Shown here piece by piece: positions 16,822 through 28,117 of a stretch of 64,000 nucleotides of DNA. Within the stretch, counting starts at the first letter, position 1, and each line of letters starts with the position of its first letter. The notes under the pieces were generated by a model that was given only the letters and a program-made list of their open reading frames with translations, was not told where the DNA came from and did not search any database. Source of the DNA: Rhizoclosmatium globosum (taxonomy: Eukaryota > Chytridiomycota > Chytridiomycetes > Chytridiales > Chytriomycetaceae); the NCBI GenBank assembly GCA_002104985.1, contig MCGO01000043.1, positions 1-64,000 of the forward strand, written 5' to 3'. Both the position numbers and the translations under genes were made by a program.

Positions 16822-18018
16822 TTAACAGCCTCCAGTAAACCAAAGTCTCCACAAAAGACTGTTTCCCGTCACGTACACACACTGATATGTGATGCCATCA
16901 GCGCATTTAGTTGTTCCAAATGTCAAACACGATGTTCCTTCCAACGGGCTCTTCAATATTGTTGTTGGAGTAGAAGAAACTACGGTGACTGTGGAACTAA
17001 TAGAAATGCTTATTGTTGGTAGAGCGCAATAGTTTGCCCATTTTATCCAAACCAGCGAATTTCCGTTGCCCATACTGCACTGGTATGTGATACCATCCAC
17101 GCATTGTCCTGCCCCAATCACAGAACAAGCGGTTCCTATTATTGGTGAAATAATCACAGGCATAGCGGCAACACTGACAATAGACCCTAAAAGACTAACG
17201 ACTCCACAATTCGCAAAGTTTGCTTGAGGCCAACCCGGCTGGTTTGGGTAAGTCAGACACGTTGTGCAACCAGTTGATTGGGAAGGCTTGAAATTTATCA
17301 AACATATGCAGTTGATGAATGGACCTGATTGAGTGAGCGCGCTGTAATTGATTCCCGGTTGAGACTGTGCGTTTGTACATTGAAGGTTACATTGACTTGC
17401 GGTCCAGATCCCGTTATTACTTGATGTGGCAACTATTTGATATACGGTTGTTGAGGATGGGAATCCAGGACCAGTAAGGCAAACTGAACCATCATTGAAA
17501 ATAGCAGCTTGAGTTGTTGTTGTTGTTGTTGAAGTAGTCGTTGTTGTACTTGTGCTCGTCGTGGAAGTAGTCGTAGAAGTCGTGGAAGTCGTGGAAGTGG
17601 AAGTTGTAGTCGTCGAACTGGTTGTTTTTACATCTTTATTGATTGGCATAACTGCAACCAGAGAAATAGTTCCGGTCCACTGATTTGCAACTCCGCAAAG
17701 AGCGCCATTGGTTTGACCATTGGTGACGCAGAGAGAACATCCAGTGGTTGGACTTGTTGGAGTGAAGCTTATCAAACATTCACAAAGAACCGCACTTCCA
17801 GCTTGAATTAAGGCACTATAGCTAACTTGTGGGGCTGTGCATTGTTTGTTGCAAAGAGCGGTTGTCCATGGGTCCGTTCCTGGATTTGAGGCGAAATAGC
17901 TGTATTTAAGGTAGTTAGAACGTAACCAATGATGGACCAAGGCATTTTACGTCATAATCAAATTGATATTTGTTCCACTGTAACAAACTGAATCTTGAGA
18001 GCTTTGCACTGTGGTTGA

Positions 18019-18058
<40 letters not shown>

Positions 18059-18315
18059 GATGTAGTTGTTGACGAAGATGTAGTAGAGGTCGTCGATGTT
18101 GTCGATGGTGTCGGTCCAGGTGATATCTTAGAAGTAAGTGGTATTGTTGTTGCTGGAGACACCGATTGTATGGATGGAACTCCACTACATGGAGTAATCC
18201 ACAGTCTCCAAGTAAGGGTATTAAAGTCGCTGTACCAGCACTGATACAAGCTGTTGTTCAAGCATTGAGTTGAGCCAAATACCGTGCAAACGCTTCCTGA
18301 GATGGGATCAGTCAT
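16822..18315 (-). CDS. Secreted-type modular Cys-rich / Thr-Ser-rich protein (wall or carbohydrate-binding candidate)
   Basis: After removing an intron (17900-17950) the protein is about 480 residues. Two module types repeat. Module A appears three times (G..C...G...C..G..YQC........W..W...C) at the N-terminus and twice at the C-terminus; it resembles small fungal carbohydrate-binding modules. Module B appears twice (CYSG/CLTG...C...C...YSAL.Q.G....C.CL..F.P....GC..C) and is WSC-like in Cys spacing. Thr/Ser linkers separate them, one coded by an ACA microsatellite at about 18021-18059. The start at ATG 18315 (MTDPISG) has no obvious signal peptide, so an upstream exon may be missing. Function is inferred only from architecture. 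Confidence 0.75.
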
Positions 18316-18478
18316 TGTTTGTTTCCTTCGGATTGTTTCCAGTCAGAGAATATCAATCGCAATTCCAACAGGATTAACCGTCGTCTAAACTCAAGACAAA
18401 TAGGACTATCTTGCAGGTTTTGTGAAAAGTAATGGGCAAGTCAAAAGATATCAAAAAACTTCTTGTATTTAGCAAAAG

Positions 18479-18550
18479 CACCCAAGGTGGGGATCGAACC
18501 CACGACCACCTGCTTAGAAGGCAGATGCGCTGCCGCTGCGCTACCCGGGC
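18479..18550 (-). tRNA. tRNA-Arg (UCU)
   Basis: Reverse strand reads GCCCGGGTAGCGCAGCGGC..., with anticodon loop CTTCTAA (TCT), anticodon stem TCTGC/GCAGG, and T arm CGTGGGTTCGATCCCCACC with a canonical T loop. The acceptor stem pairs with several G:U pairs. The exact 3' boundary is uncertain by one base. Confidence 0.88.
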
Positions 18551-18972
18551 TGTTATTACACTTATGTTACAGAAATCAAGAAAATCATTAAAAAATTCAA
18601 AAATCCTTAAAAAATCATAATATGTCGACATAATATCCGTGTTTATAGACAGGTTAGAGTCAGAATTTGTATTGAACGTTGAAAAAATGAGATCTATGAC
18701 AGATTCTCCATTGCTTTTTTGCGTCCGAGTTCAGAAAAGCATAGAGAGATTGAACAATGGATGATTAACTTCAAGGGAATAGCTGCTCTAACCGGGCATA
18801 TGGTCTAAATAATAACAAGTTGTGATATTCCAAGATCTGAATGTTTGTTTAAACAATTTTGAAACTGAGGTGGGAGACCCTGCAAAGAAACTAGTCTAAA
18901 TCTCAACTTATTTCCTTCCTTCCTTTCCCATTATATAACAAATATCAAAATTAAAAGTGGTACCTCCTTTCA

Positions 18973-19838
18973 GATCCAATTTAACGCATTGTCCTTGAAG
19001 TTGAGGGAGATGGTGGAAGCTGGAAAACTTTACAAGTCCCGTCATGGCTCGTCTATTCTTAAACTTGCCAACGACGAATTGTCCTTGGAGCTAAGGGAGA
19101 TGGTCGAAGCAGGAAACCATCCATTTGTGGAAGGACGGGATGTGGCGTTAGGGTGGCGGGGGTTTAAGGAGGGATGATTCCTTGTGGGCGCCGATTTCTT
19201 CAATTCACACATTGTGGGGAGTGGATCCAAAAGATTCTCTCTCACTGATGGGTACGTTTGGATGAAACTCAATGGTTGTAACGTATCAGTTGCACGAGCC
19301 AATCCGAAGTTGTTCCTGTGAGGAAGTTTATGAGAACCCTAATCCGAGAGTATGCCTTACTTCCCTTTCTTTTGTTAACTTTTTATTAGGAGATCTCTCT
19401 GTCAGCAACAAAACAGAGATGATGTCGGGCTCCAATACTTCCCGGCTACCAACCACTGGAAGGCGTCCATCTGGGCAAATAACGGAGCTGGAATGCGCAA
19501 ACACGTGGGACATTTGACACGAAGCAGAGCTCGTGACCTCATTAGTCCTCACGTGGAGCGAATTAACCGTGAAAGGGCTGGGTTGTCTAAGGAAGGATTC
19601 AAGCGGTATCTCTCTGACGAAGTTACCAAGCTTCTGCAGGTCTGATTTACGTCTGATGTTTGAGGGGTTCGTTTGTTCATTTGTGCCTCAACCTTCTAAC
19701 TTACAAAATAATACTCTCCTCCTCTTCCATATATGAACGCCAAACTAGAAGTCTTGCAGAAAAAGAAATGACGACGAGGGCAAAAACTTGGACATGGACG
19801 ACTCGGAGGATTTCTCAGGATGGAATAAGTGTTGGTGA
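18973..19838 (+). CDS. Orphan gene or recent pseudogene with a 30-residue repeat
   Basis: A splice acceptor (CTCCTTTCAG) precedes an open frame. A 30-residue helical unit is repeated there (LSLKLREMVEAGK... and LSLELREMVEAGN, DNA offset 90 bp, copies at about 18991 and 19081). It continues, past one in-frame TGA near 19177, into GYVWMKLNG. An intron (donor GTGAGG near 19318, acceptor TTATTAG near 19389) leads to a long clean stretch (NHWKASIWANNGAGMRKH, then DLISPHVERINRERAGLSKEG). A second intron, from about 19640 to 19748, precedes an acidic tail ending at TGA 19836-19838. The upstream exon is not identified. I do not recognise the family. Confidence 0.45.
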
Positions 19839-20096
19839 GAACCACAAATTGAATTCGACTTGGATGGAAAGAGAATGGACGATGATGGTGTAATCGAAAT
19901 GCAAGGAAATAAGTCTTCAACCCGGTTAGAGTCTTATAACGCACAACACTCTTAATATCTGATTTTTATGCTTGTTATTGAACATATGGCTTGTTGTTGT
20001 GGAACATTGGATGTCAATTCTTATTCATTGGAACGACAACAAAACAAGAAACGACAATTGTTCGCAGGGGCAATTACACGTATATAAGAAATCACA

Positions 20097-22896
20097 TCAT
20101 ATTCTAAATAAAGCTGTACCCAACCTCCTCCGCATCCTCCTCCTCTTCTTCCCCTTCTTTTCAGGCTTAGCAGGACTCTGAACAGGACTATCCTCGTGAA
20201 ACTTTAGATTTTGCGTCGATTGCCCCGCTTCCCCAAGCACAAACGGCTCTTCACCCTCCAAATCATGTCCACCCACATCAGGATCCATTTGGGTCTGCTG
20301 CTGAGGTTTCACTTGACTTGCCCTCCTAGCCTCCCTCTCCTCCCTCTCCTGCTCCTTCTGCAACTCAGCGAGTGGGTCAAACCAACTACCCCATGAACTC
20401 CAAATCTTGCGCGCGCCGGCTCCAACGTTCTCAAACACCTTGTTTGCGTTTTCTTGCATCACGTTCGGGTCTTTGAAACCAGCCACGACGGCGCCGAATC
20501 CTTCTTGTGCGGCTTTTCCTGCGTTGAGGGCGGCGATTTCAGCGGCTTTTCCAGCGCTGCTGAGGACTTCGCCGGTTTTCTTGCTTAGGTCTGTAGCGAC
20601 TTCCTTGGCTTTTTCGAATTGCTCTGAGAGGGCTTTTTGTTGTTCGGCGGATGTGAGGTCTCGAACGACGGTGGAGACACGGGCTTCAGCTTGGTTGAGA
20701 GCACGGGTTAGGCCTGTTCCGATAGGTGTGAACGTGTTTTTGATGTTTTGAAGGGCAGCGGCGACGGGGTCTGTGGTTGGAGTTCCATGCTTCAAGTGAC
20801 CCGGGGATTTGAGCAGGTCGCCGGGATTGAGGAGTGGGTTCTCGCGCCAGAGTTGATAGTTCTTGGTTTGGTACCACAGATCGATCCAGGCATAGTTGAA
20901 GTCGGCGAGGAGGTCTTTGTCGATCACTGTCATACCTTTAGATTCTTGGTACTTACAGCATAAAATTATTTCGCTTACTTTCAGCTTCCAAGCCAAACTC
21001 GTCATCCAAAGCAAGAGCTGCTGCGTCTTCTTCGTTGTCCATCACCAATGCATGCTTCGCAGTGACAGCCAATGAAGTAAAGTATGATTCAAAGTTGTTG
21101 CGGATGTAGTTGTCGGATCCTTCATAATCTCCCATTTCATCGTTCAGATCATCTGGATTCTTAACGTTAGATACAACTCCCAAATTTACGCTAAAAGACT
21201 CACTCTCATTGTAATCTTCCCAAGAGTCAACAACAGTATCCACGATTTCTATGGAGGTGTCAACCATGTGTATGGACGCACAAATAAAATCCACCTTCAA
21301 TAAACGCCCGATCCGCAGCAGTCATCCCAAGGCTCCTTGCAAATCCCCATTGATAATCTCAACAGCCCCTGTATCCGTCTTGACATCCCCAAAAATCAGT
21401 TATAAAACGTACTTTAGAAAGAACTCAAACTCACATTCACAATCGCATCAATATGAGCTCCACGCTGCATCGCAAAAATACTATTGCTTGTTCCAAACAT
21501 CCACCCTTGAATATCCGGGGAAGTCATCAAATCAATTTGGTGAAGGAAATAAACGGCAAGAACCAAGTATTCTGTGTGAGAAAAATGAGGTTGCGAGGTT
21601 TTGATGGGGTATACATATAAAATGCGAAAACAGACCTCATTGAACACTTGCAAAGGAAATCCCAAAATCTCAGTCTTGAATCCTTGGAGAATCGACAAAG
21701 TCTCTTCCGTGGACGCGGTCGCGTCTCCAGGCTGTAGATTCGCACACAAGCTGCGCAAGAGACCAGGAATAAGAGAGAGGATTCCGTACTGTGTCTGTCC
21801 CAATCTCGAAGTATTCGTTCCAAAAAAGAGGATTCGACGTTCAAGAAGGATAAGTTTGACGATTTGAAGAAGAGAGCCTTTGAATGTTGTCACTGTTTCG
21901 CGGAGGTTGAGACCAGTGTGTAAGGTGAGGTCTGATGGGGAAGATTGGAATTGTGTGTTGAGGTTGGCATATAGTTCCTGTAATGGAATGGATTCGATAA
22001 GGAAAAAGGTATTATAGGAACACAGGAAGATACTTGCATCAATCACAGCCAATTGAGTGAAATCCCTTTGCTCAAAGTAGCTCTTGGTGACGAGACTCAA
22101 TTTCTGAACAAGTGGACCAAAGAGTGGCTCAGAAGTCAGAACAACGACAGCTTTTTGAACCATAGTACGCGTTACATCTGAAGGCTTCACAAGGAGATCC
22201 TTTGTGTGTGTGTCAATGAGATGAAATTTGATGGAATGCGAAACTCACAGATGCAGCAATTTGACGAAAACATGATATTCCGTAGATGGGTCGACCACCA
22301 GTGATTGGAATAGTAAAGTCTGAATGAATTGGTTTGATAACTTAGTACGCTTTCGTGTTTAAGTTGGCTGAGTCCCAAGACACTGTCAAACAAGTACATA
22401 TCCAAGTCCCATCCATTTCTTTCTGCAACCGTATATTGGTTTCTGATTCTTTGCTCCACTCATTGAGTTGTGCATGTCTGAAGTCCATAGGTATCCAAAC
22501 ACAACTCCACATCGCATCGCTTATTCAATCGATCCACAACGCCAAGGGCTCTCACTTTGCGAGATAGACGCGATACGTACAAACAAAGTGTTCCCCGTCA
22601 GCAGGATCGACAGGCCCATCCTCGTCCAGGGCGGCATTCGAGGCGGCAATTGCGTGTGCGCCATCCGGAATGCAGAGAAAGGGCTGCGGGAGACTGTCAC
22701 AACAACTCGATTTCAAGACAGGTTTTTAACTCACGAGAACAGCGAGTTCGTCGGGCAACGGAACGCCGGCCGACGACGCAACCGGCGACTCGGGTGCGGC
22801 GAATGCGGGGACGGCGTAGTCGATCTGGTTTCCGTTTTTGTGGTGGAACGAGGCAACGAGGACACGCAGGATTGTTGGTGGTGGATTGGCTGTCAT
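20097..22896 (-). CDS. AVL9: AVL9-like DENN-domain protein of late secretory traffic
   Basis: AVL9 proteins act in exocytic vesicle formation at the Golgi and have a divergent DENN domain. Start ATG 22896. Exon 1 reads ILRVLVASFHHKNGNQIDY, exon 2 PFLCIPDGAHA, exon 3 GRPIYGISCFRQIA, then VQKAVVVLTSEPLFGPL and LLERRILFFG. These match the family order. Inferred introns: 22684-22734, 22320-22580 (unusually long), 22200-22248 and 20936-20978, with others near 21250-21420. The C-terminal third is helical, Ala/Glu/Lys-rich and ends in a basic Lys/Arg run. One base appears missing at about 21322-21328. Two further segments (near 22000 and 21600) may be in-frame introns. Confidence 0.85.
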
Positions 22897-22972
22897 TTGT
22901 TGGTTTCGTTGTTGGTTGGTGGTTGTTGGAGTGCAGTGCGAGAAAAACAAGACACGAAACTCGTAAAGTCAA

Positions 22973-24479
22973 ATGGGCGATATCGGTAACCCTCTCTTTC
23001 TTCTCTTTCTCTACTTTACCCACCAACTCTGTCTAATCCAATACCCTCAATACCCTTCATAACATTCAAACAACAGACGAGCTCCACGGCCTCCGCAAGA
23101 CCTTCCACGTTGGCGCCTACCAACAAGTCATCAACGACGCAACGAATCCCTCCGTGCGCATCTCATCTGACGCCGCCCGCATCGAACGCAAAGTCTACTT
23201 GTACCGCGCCTACGTTGCCCAGGGCCGCCTCAACATGGCCACAAACGAAATTACTCAATCAGATGCTCCAGAACTCAGAGCTGTCAAATTGCTTGCTCGT
23301 CAGTTGGGCGGCGTTGATGTTTCCGCGGAGGCGAAGGCTTTGTTGGCGGAGAACCCTAAATCTGCGCTGTTGGCTGTTCTGGTTGCCTCTATCCTGTTCA
23401 ACGCTGGTTTGACTGATGACACTCTTACTGTTCTGCATCCATTCAAAAAGAACTTGGAGGCGTGAGTACTATATTTAATCGTGTGGGCGTAGGATATTGG
23501 ATAGGGACTTGGGATCCACACAATCATGTCAACCCATCCAATCACCCTAACCATGAAATTAATAGTCTTGCACTCACTATCCAAACTCTCTTGAAAATGA
23601 ACCGTCTGGATCTTGCAAAGAAGGAAGTCGCTACAATGAAGACTTGGGCCGACGATGCTACCCTTGCCCAAATGATTGAAGCATGGACGAACCTGTACCC
23701 CGTAAGAATTCCTTTTATTTATTGCATAAACTCCTAACACTTTTGACACGTCAAAAAGTCGGCTGATGAAAAGTTCAATGAAGCTTTCTACACATTCGAC
23801 GAACTTGCCGCCTCTTCAACTGCCACTGCAAAACTCTTGACTTCAAAAGCAGTCTCAAAAATTCATGCTGGGAAGTTTGATGAGGCTGAAGAGTTGCTTG
23901 GGAATGCATTGAACTGGGTATGTCTCCAATCATTCAAAGAAGGAGTGAGCGATACGGACGAATAGCAGACAGGATGGAGACACGAACAGAGATTTGAAAA
24001 TTGTTGAGGCGATGGGGTTGTATGACTCGACAAAACATAGGAGTATTGACGGAGAACGATTTCAACGGAAATTGACGAGCAGAACAAGTTGAATCCGATA
24101 GGAAACTGAGATAAACGGTGGGAAGTGGGATGCAATACGAATGGGCGCATCGAACACTGAATCTGATAGTGTGGATGAAAAACTTACCATTCATGACATG
24201 TCTTCAAAGATTCTGTAAATGCTAATTTACGAATATATCAGAACAACAATGATGCCGAAGCCCTCATCAACTTGATTGTCGTTGCTCATGCCACAGGAAA
24301 GCCTGCTGAAGTAGCAGCGCGATTGACAAAGTGAGTGGTTTCTTTTTGTATTCTTTGCGATGGTATCTAATGAACTATCCAGCCAATTGCGTGATGCTGC
24401 TCCAAATCACATTTACCTCCAAGAACTCAAATTAAAGGAAGACATGTTTGATCGTAGCGCACAGAGATTCGCTGTTTAA
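22973..24479 (+). CDS. COPE: Coatomer subunit epsilon
   Basis: Epsilon-COP, the TPR-like subunit of the COPI coat for Golgi-to-ER and intra-Golgi traffic. Exons inferred: 22973-22985 (MGDI), 23077-23461, 23566-23701, 23759-23917, 24242-24330 and 24383-24479. The assembled protein (about 290 residues) reads DELHGLRKTFHVGAYQQVIN and later NRLDLAKKEV, and ends QRFAV, as expected for the family. The frame is intact throughout. The start codon is 77 bp from the divergent AVL9 start, so the two secretory-pathway genes share a promoter region. Confidence 0.94.
23918..24241 (+). other. Unusually long (324 bp) purine-rich intron in the epsilon-COP gene
   Basis: Donor GTATGT follows AACTGG; acceptor ATATCAG precedes AACAACAAT. 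The intron is roughly six times the typical length here and carries short purine-rich blocks with several CTGA tetranucleotides. It could host a small RNA, but I see no complete C/D or H/ACA box set. Confidence 0.6.
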
Positions 24480-24554
24480 GAGATGATGGAGTGAAGACCA
24501 GGCAAATAATAAAAGATGTTTGTCACATTGATTTAGAGTTTTTATTCGTAACTT

Positions 24555-25461
24555 TTACATTTCCCCACACTCTGAAATAATGACTGGAATTCTTGGCTTG
24601 TTGTTGGCACCAGTTGGAACGTTCTCAATCTTACGCAATGTCAATAATCCGTCCACCAATCGACCTAGACCGAGGTGTTTAATTCAGACCAAGTGCACCT
24701 TCACAAGAAAGCCTCACCAAATACAACATGCTTCCCATCCAAGAAATCAGTTTGGGCACAAGTAATGAAAAATTGACAGCCGTTCGTGTTGGGTCCAGAG
24801 TTTGCCTTTGGAATGTTTAGAGTTAAAGGGAAGAGAGAAGCACCCACAAATTCAAAATCACATACCATAGACAAGAGACCAGCAGACGAATGCTTCAAGG
24901 TAAAGTTCTCATCCGGGAACGTGTCTCCGCCGTAAATGGACATTGATCCTGTTCCATCGCCCTTCAAAAAGTCGCCTCCTTGGACCATGAAATCTGAAGT
25001 TGACGGGAAATTCAATAAATAACTTCAAGGGAATTATTGCTGCTCTGATGGTATGTACCTTTGATGATTCTGTGGAATGTGCAGTTCTTGTATCCTTGCG
25101 GAACACCGTTACGCCTGACGACAAAGAATTGTTAATACAACTTTATTACTCGGTAGTAGGGCTCACTTGTATTCTCCTGTACACAGTTGCCTGAAGTTCT
25201 CTGCTGTTTTGGGTACAACGTCTTTGAATAGCTCCATTTGATTCGACCGGCTGGATTCAAAGTTGAAGACAGATATGGGATACTTATGAGTTGTAACGTA
25301 CCTGGCTGACCGCCTGTAGGCACAACATCAACAGAAGAGTTAGAACCATTTCAGCTGACACAAGCACAACGAACCAATAGAGATATCGAAGAAGACCTGT
25401 ACAGCAATTAGCACACTACAAAATGAATGAACAAGGAAGGACCCACAATAGGATTAGCCAT
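24555..25461 (-). CDS. PPIH: Peptidyl-prolyl cis-trans isomerase, cyclophilin H (spliceosomal) type
   Basis: Cyclophilin that accelerates Pro isomerisation; the PPIH type binds U4/U6.U5 snRNP proteins. Starting at ATG 25461 (MANPI), seven or so exons give [73 protein letters not shown], and a C-terminus of [15 protein letters not shown]...ISECGEM. The catalytic His-Arg (FHRII), FMVQGGDF and QFFIT are present. One intron (within about 24790-24870) is in phase and lacks a stop. One base appears missing in TTT 25237-25239, which turns the expected IKMELF out of frame. Length matches the family (about 180 residues). Confidence 0.93.
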
Positions 25462-25539
25462 TAGTTTGTTCAGTTTAAAGTAACTTTTTCTTCCACCCAA
25501 CTGCGCTTCTTCAACACCAAACCCAAACACCAAAACCAA

Positions 25540-26845
25540 ATGCAGAAATCCAAGTCGAAATGGGCCGACGACGAAGAAGTCGATGACTCACACGCATCAA
25601 AGAAACAGCGAAAACAAGTTCCAATTCACCACGAACAACAACACAACAACAACAACAACTCTCAAATCAAATCCACCTCGCTCCTTCGCCACTCAACGGC
25701 CCTCCAATCAGAATCTGCCGTTCAGTCGATGTCTACGAAAAACTAAACAGAATCGACGAAGGCTCATACGGAATCGTGTATAGAGCTCGGAACAGAGAAA
25801 CAGGCGAGATTGTGGCCCTCAAGAAATTGAAGCTCGAGAAGGAACAGAACGGGTTTCCAATTACTACTCTCAGAGAGATATATACCCTCTTGTTGGCGAA
25901 ACATCCGAATATCGTGGACGTGAAGGAGATTGTTGTTACCCCAAGTTATCAAGGGTACTGTCCTCTCCCTTCCAGAATGGATTCAGCAAGCTAATCGGAT
26001 TTATGATAGGGTATTCATCGTTATGGAATTCGTGGAACACGATCTCAAGGGCCTGATGGACACAATGCGTTCCCCATTCCTTCAATCTGAAATCAAAACT
26101 TGATGCATCAGTTGCTCAGTGCCGTCGACTGTTTACACAGTAAATGGATCGTGCATCGTGATTTGAAGACATCGAATTTGCTCATGAACAATCGGGGGAT
26201 GATGAAGGTGGCGGATTTCGGGTTGGCGCGTAGGTTTGGAGACCCTGCTGGACACATGACGCAGCTTGTTGTTACGCTCTGGTATCGAGCTCCAGAGCTC
26301 TTACTGGGTGCGAAGGAATACACTACAGCGATTGACATGTGGAGTGTCGGCTGTATCTTTGCCGAACTCGTCAACAAAGAGCCATTAGCACCCGGACGCG
26401 GTGAAATCGACCAACTGGATAAATTCTTCAAACTCCTTGGAACGCCCTCTGAAAAGACTTGGCCAGGGTTCACTCAACTCCCACACGCGAAATCCTTCAA
26501 TTTTAAGCATCAGCCATTTAATAACTTGAAACTCCGGTTTCCGAGTTTAACTGCGAATGGAATTGATTTGATGGAACGGTTGTTGACGTTTGATCCGAAG
26601 CAGCGGATTACGGCGGCGGAAGCGTTGAAGCATCCGTATTTTACCGAGAGTCCTGCTCCCAAGGATCCTTCCCTGTTTCCAACGTTCCCAAGCAAAGGGC
26701 AGGGGAAAAGAAGAGAGTGAATAGTCCTGGTGTTCCATACGCGGTTCATGGTGGTGATGATGAGGAAGTGGGGGACGACCAACCAACCGGGAATATGAAT
26801 TATGCAACTATGCAGAGCACTGGCTTCCGATTAAAGTTTATGTAA
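25540..26845 (+). CDS. CDK11: Cyclin-dependent kinase 11 (PITSLRE) family kinase
   Basis: Ser/Thr kinase linked to transcription and splicing. The short N-terminus is Lys/Gln/Asn-rich. The kinase domain shows the Gly loop [11 protein letters not shown], catalytic Lys in VALKKLKL, the helix PITTLREI (variant of PITSLRE), [15 protein letters not shown] and the T-loop [12 protein letters not shown]. An intron at 25955-26009 is clear. The tail TGFRLKFM before TAA 26843-26845 matches the family C-terminus. It is in a shifted frame relative to the kinase core, implying a missing base near 26700; the core alone would stop at 26720. Other missing bases: about 25700 (before [11 protein letters not shown]) and 26100. 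The gene shares a 78-bp divergent promoter with cyclophilin H. Confidence 0.92.
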
Positions 26846-26950
26846 TAAAAGGCAACTGTTATTTATGTCTCCTTCTGTGATAGGAGCACAGAAATTGATC
26901 TCCAAACATCCAAGATCGAGTTCAACCAGTAATCCTTTACAAAACCGTCC

Positions 26951-28101
26951 ATGGAGTTCAATGGGGTCCCAGTCCCCAACGAACTAATCGCCCGCATATT
27001 CTGCTGGATCCATCCATCCCGCGTCCAGCTATACCGGCCAGTATGTCGGCATCTCTCGCATGTCCTTACATCAAGCCATTTCGCATCCCTAAACCTCTCC
27101 CGCTTCATCTCACCCTCCAAAATCGGGAAAGTCGAACTCGTTGTGAACGGATCCTACAAAGAATCAGGGCTCGTGGTGGAAGAAGAAGAATGGTGCGACG
27201 ATTTCCATTGTCACTGCGAGTTCCGGGTTGACTGGTTCCAGCTGCATAAATCCCATCAGGAGGTGTATTTCAACAAGTACTTGGCGCACTCTGCGAAAGA
27301 TGTGTCTCGATTTAATTGGTCAAGGACGGGATATTGGGACAGGTGCCTGTTCAGTTGGGACGCTTGGATCTCACTCATTTGAATCTCGCGGAAAATCGGC
27401 TCGTTGGGTGTATACCTGTTGAACTCGGGATGTTGTTGAATCTGGTGCGACTTGAGTTGAATGCGAATAATCTTGGAGGTGTGATTCCGTCCGAACTGGG
27501 GAACCTTAGTCAGCTACGTGTATTAAATCTGTCCAAGAACAATTTGAAGGGATGTATACCTAGCGAATTGGGGAAGTTGAATAACTTGGTTCGATTGAAT
27601 CTGAGTATGAATGAACTCACTGGAGCACTTGACCTATGCGGCCTTAGTAATCTAGAAGTTCTGAATGTGGCGGAAAACAACTTATCAGGAGCACTTCCAA
27701 GTAATTTGGGGCAATTGAAGAAGCTCAAGCGGCTGTGGCTTCAAATGAACAAATTCAGTGGCAGTATTCCTCCTTCATTCGGAGACCTCGATGAGCTGGA
27801 CTCCCTCTGGCTCAACAATAACAAACTTTCCATGTCAATACCAGCTGATCTGGGGAATATGGCGAAACTGCAGACGTTGTCATTATCAAACAATTCGTTG
27901 TCGGGTAGAATACCCCCTGAACTCTGTAACCTCACGAAACTGTCTGGGTTATATCTTAATGGAAATCAACTTACCGGCAGTATTCCCATGGAGCTCAGTG
28001 ATCTTCCGTTACGCTTTTTAGATTTGCGACGGAACAAACTAGACCCATTTCCGATTCATATGAGGGATCAAATTGAACGAAATGGAGGGTTTATTCATTG
28101 A
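26951..28101 (+). CDS. F-box-like / Cys-rich / plant-type LRR protein (array member 1)
   Basis: About 383 residues. The N-terminal 45 residues resemble an F-box (VPNELIARIFCWIHPSRVQLYRPVCRHL). A linker shared by all array members follows: SGLV.....WC....CHCE.RVDWFQLH..HQEVYFNKYL. Then about eleven 24-residue repeats of plant type (LxxLxLxxNxLxGxIPxxLGxL). There is no signal peptide or transmembrane segment, so the protein is likely intracellular. By analogy an SCF-type substrate receptor is possible, but that is inference. One base appears missing at about 27315-27317, between linker and repeats. It ends only 16 bp before the next array member. Confidence 0.85.
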
Positions 28102-28117
28102 AGAAGGAAAATAAATA

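Noticed and set aside
18011..18244. Poly-Val/Asp open frame on the + strand
   Set aside because: It is the antisense shadow of the Thr-coding microsatellite in the minus-strand secreted protein gene.
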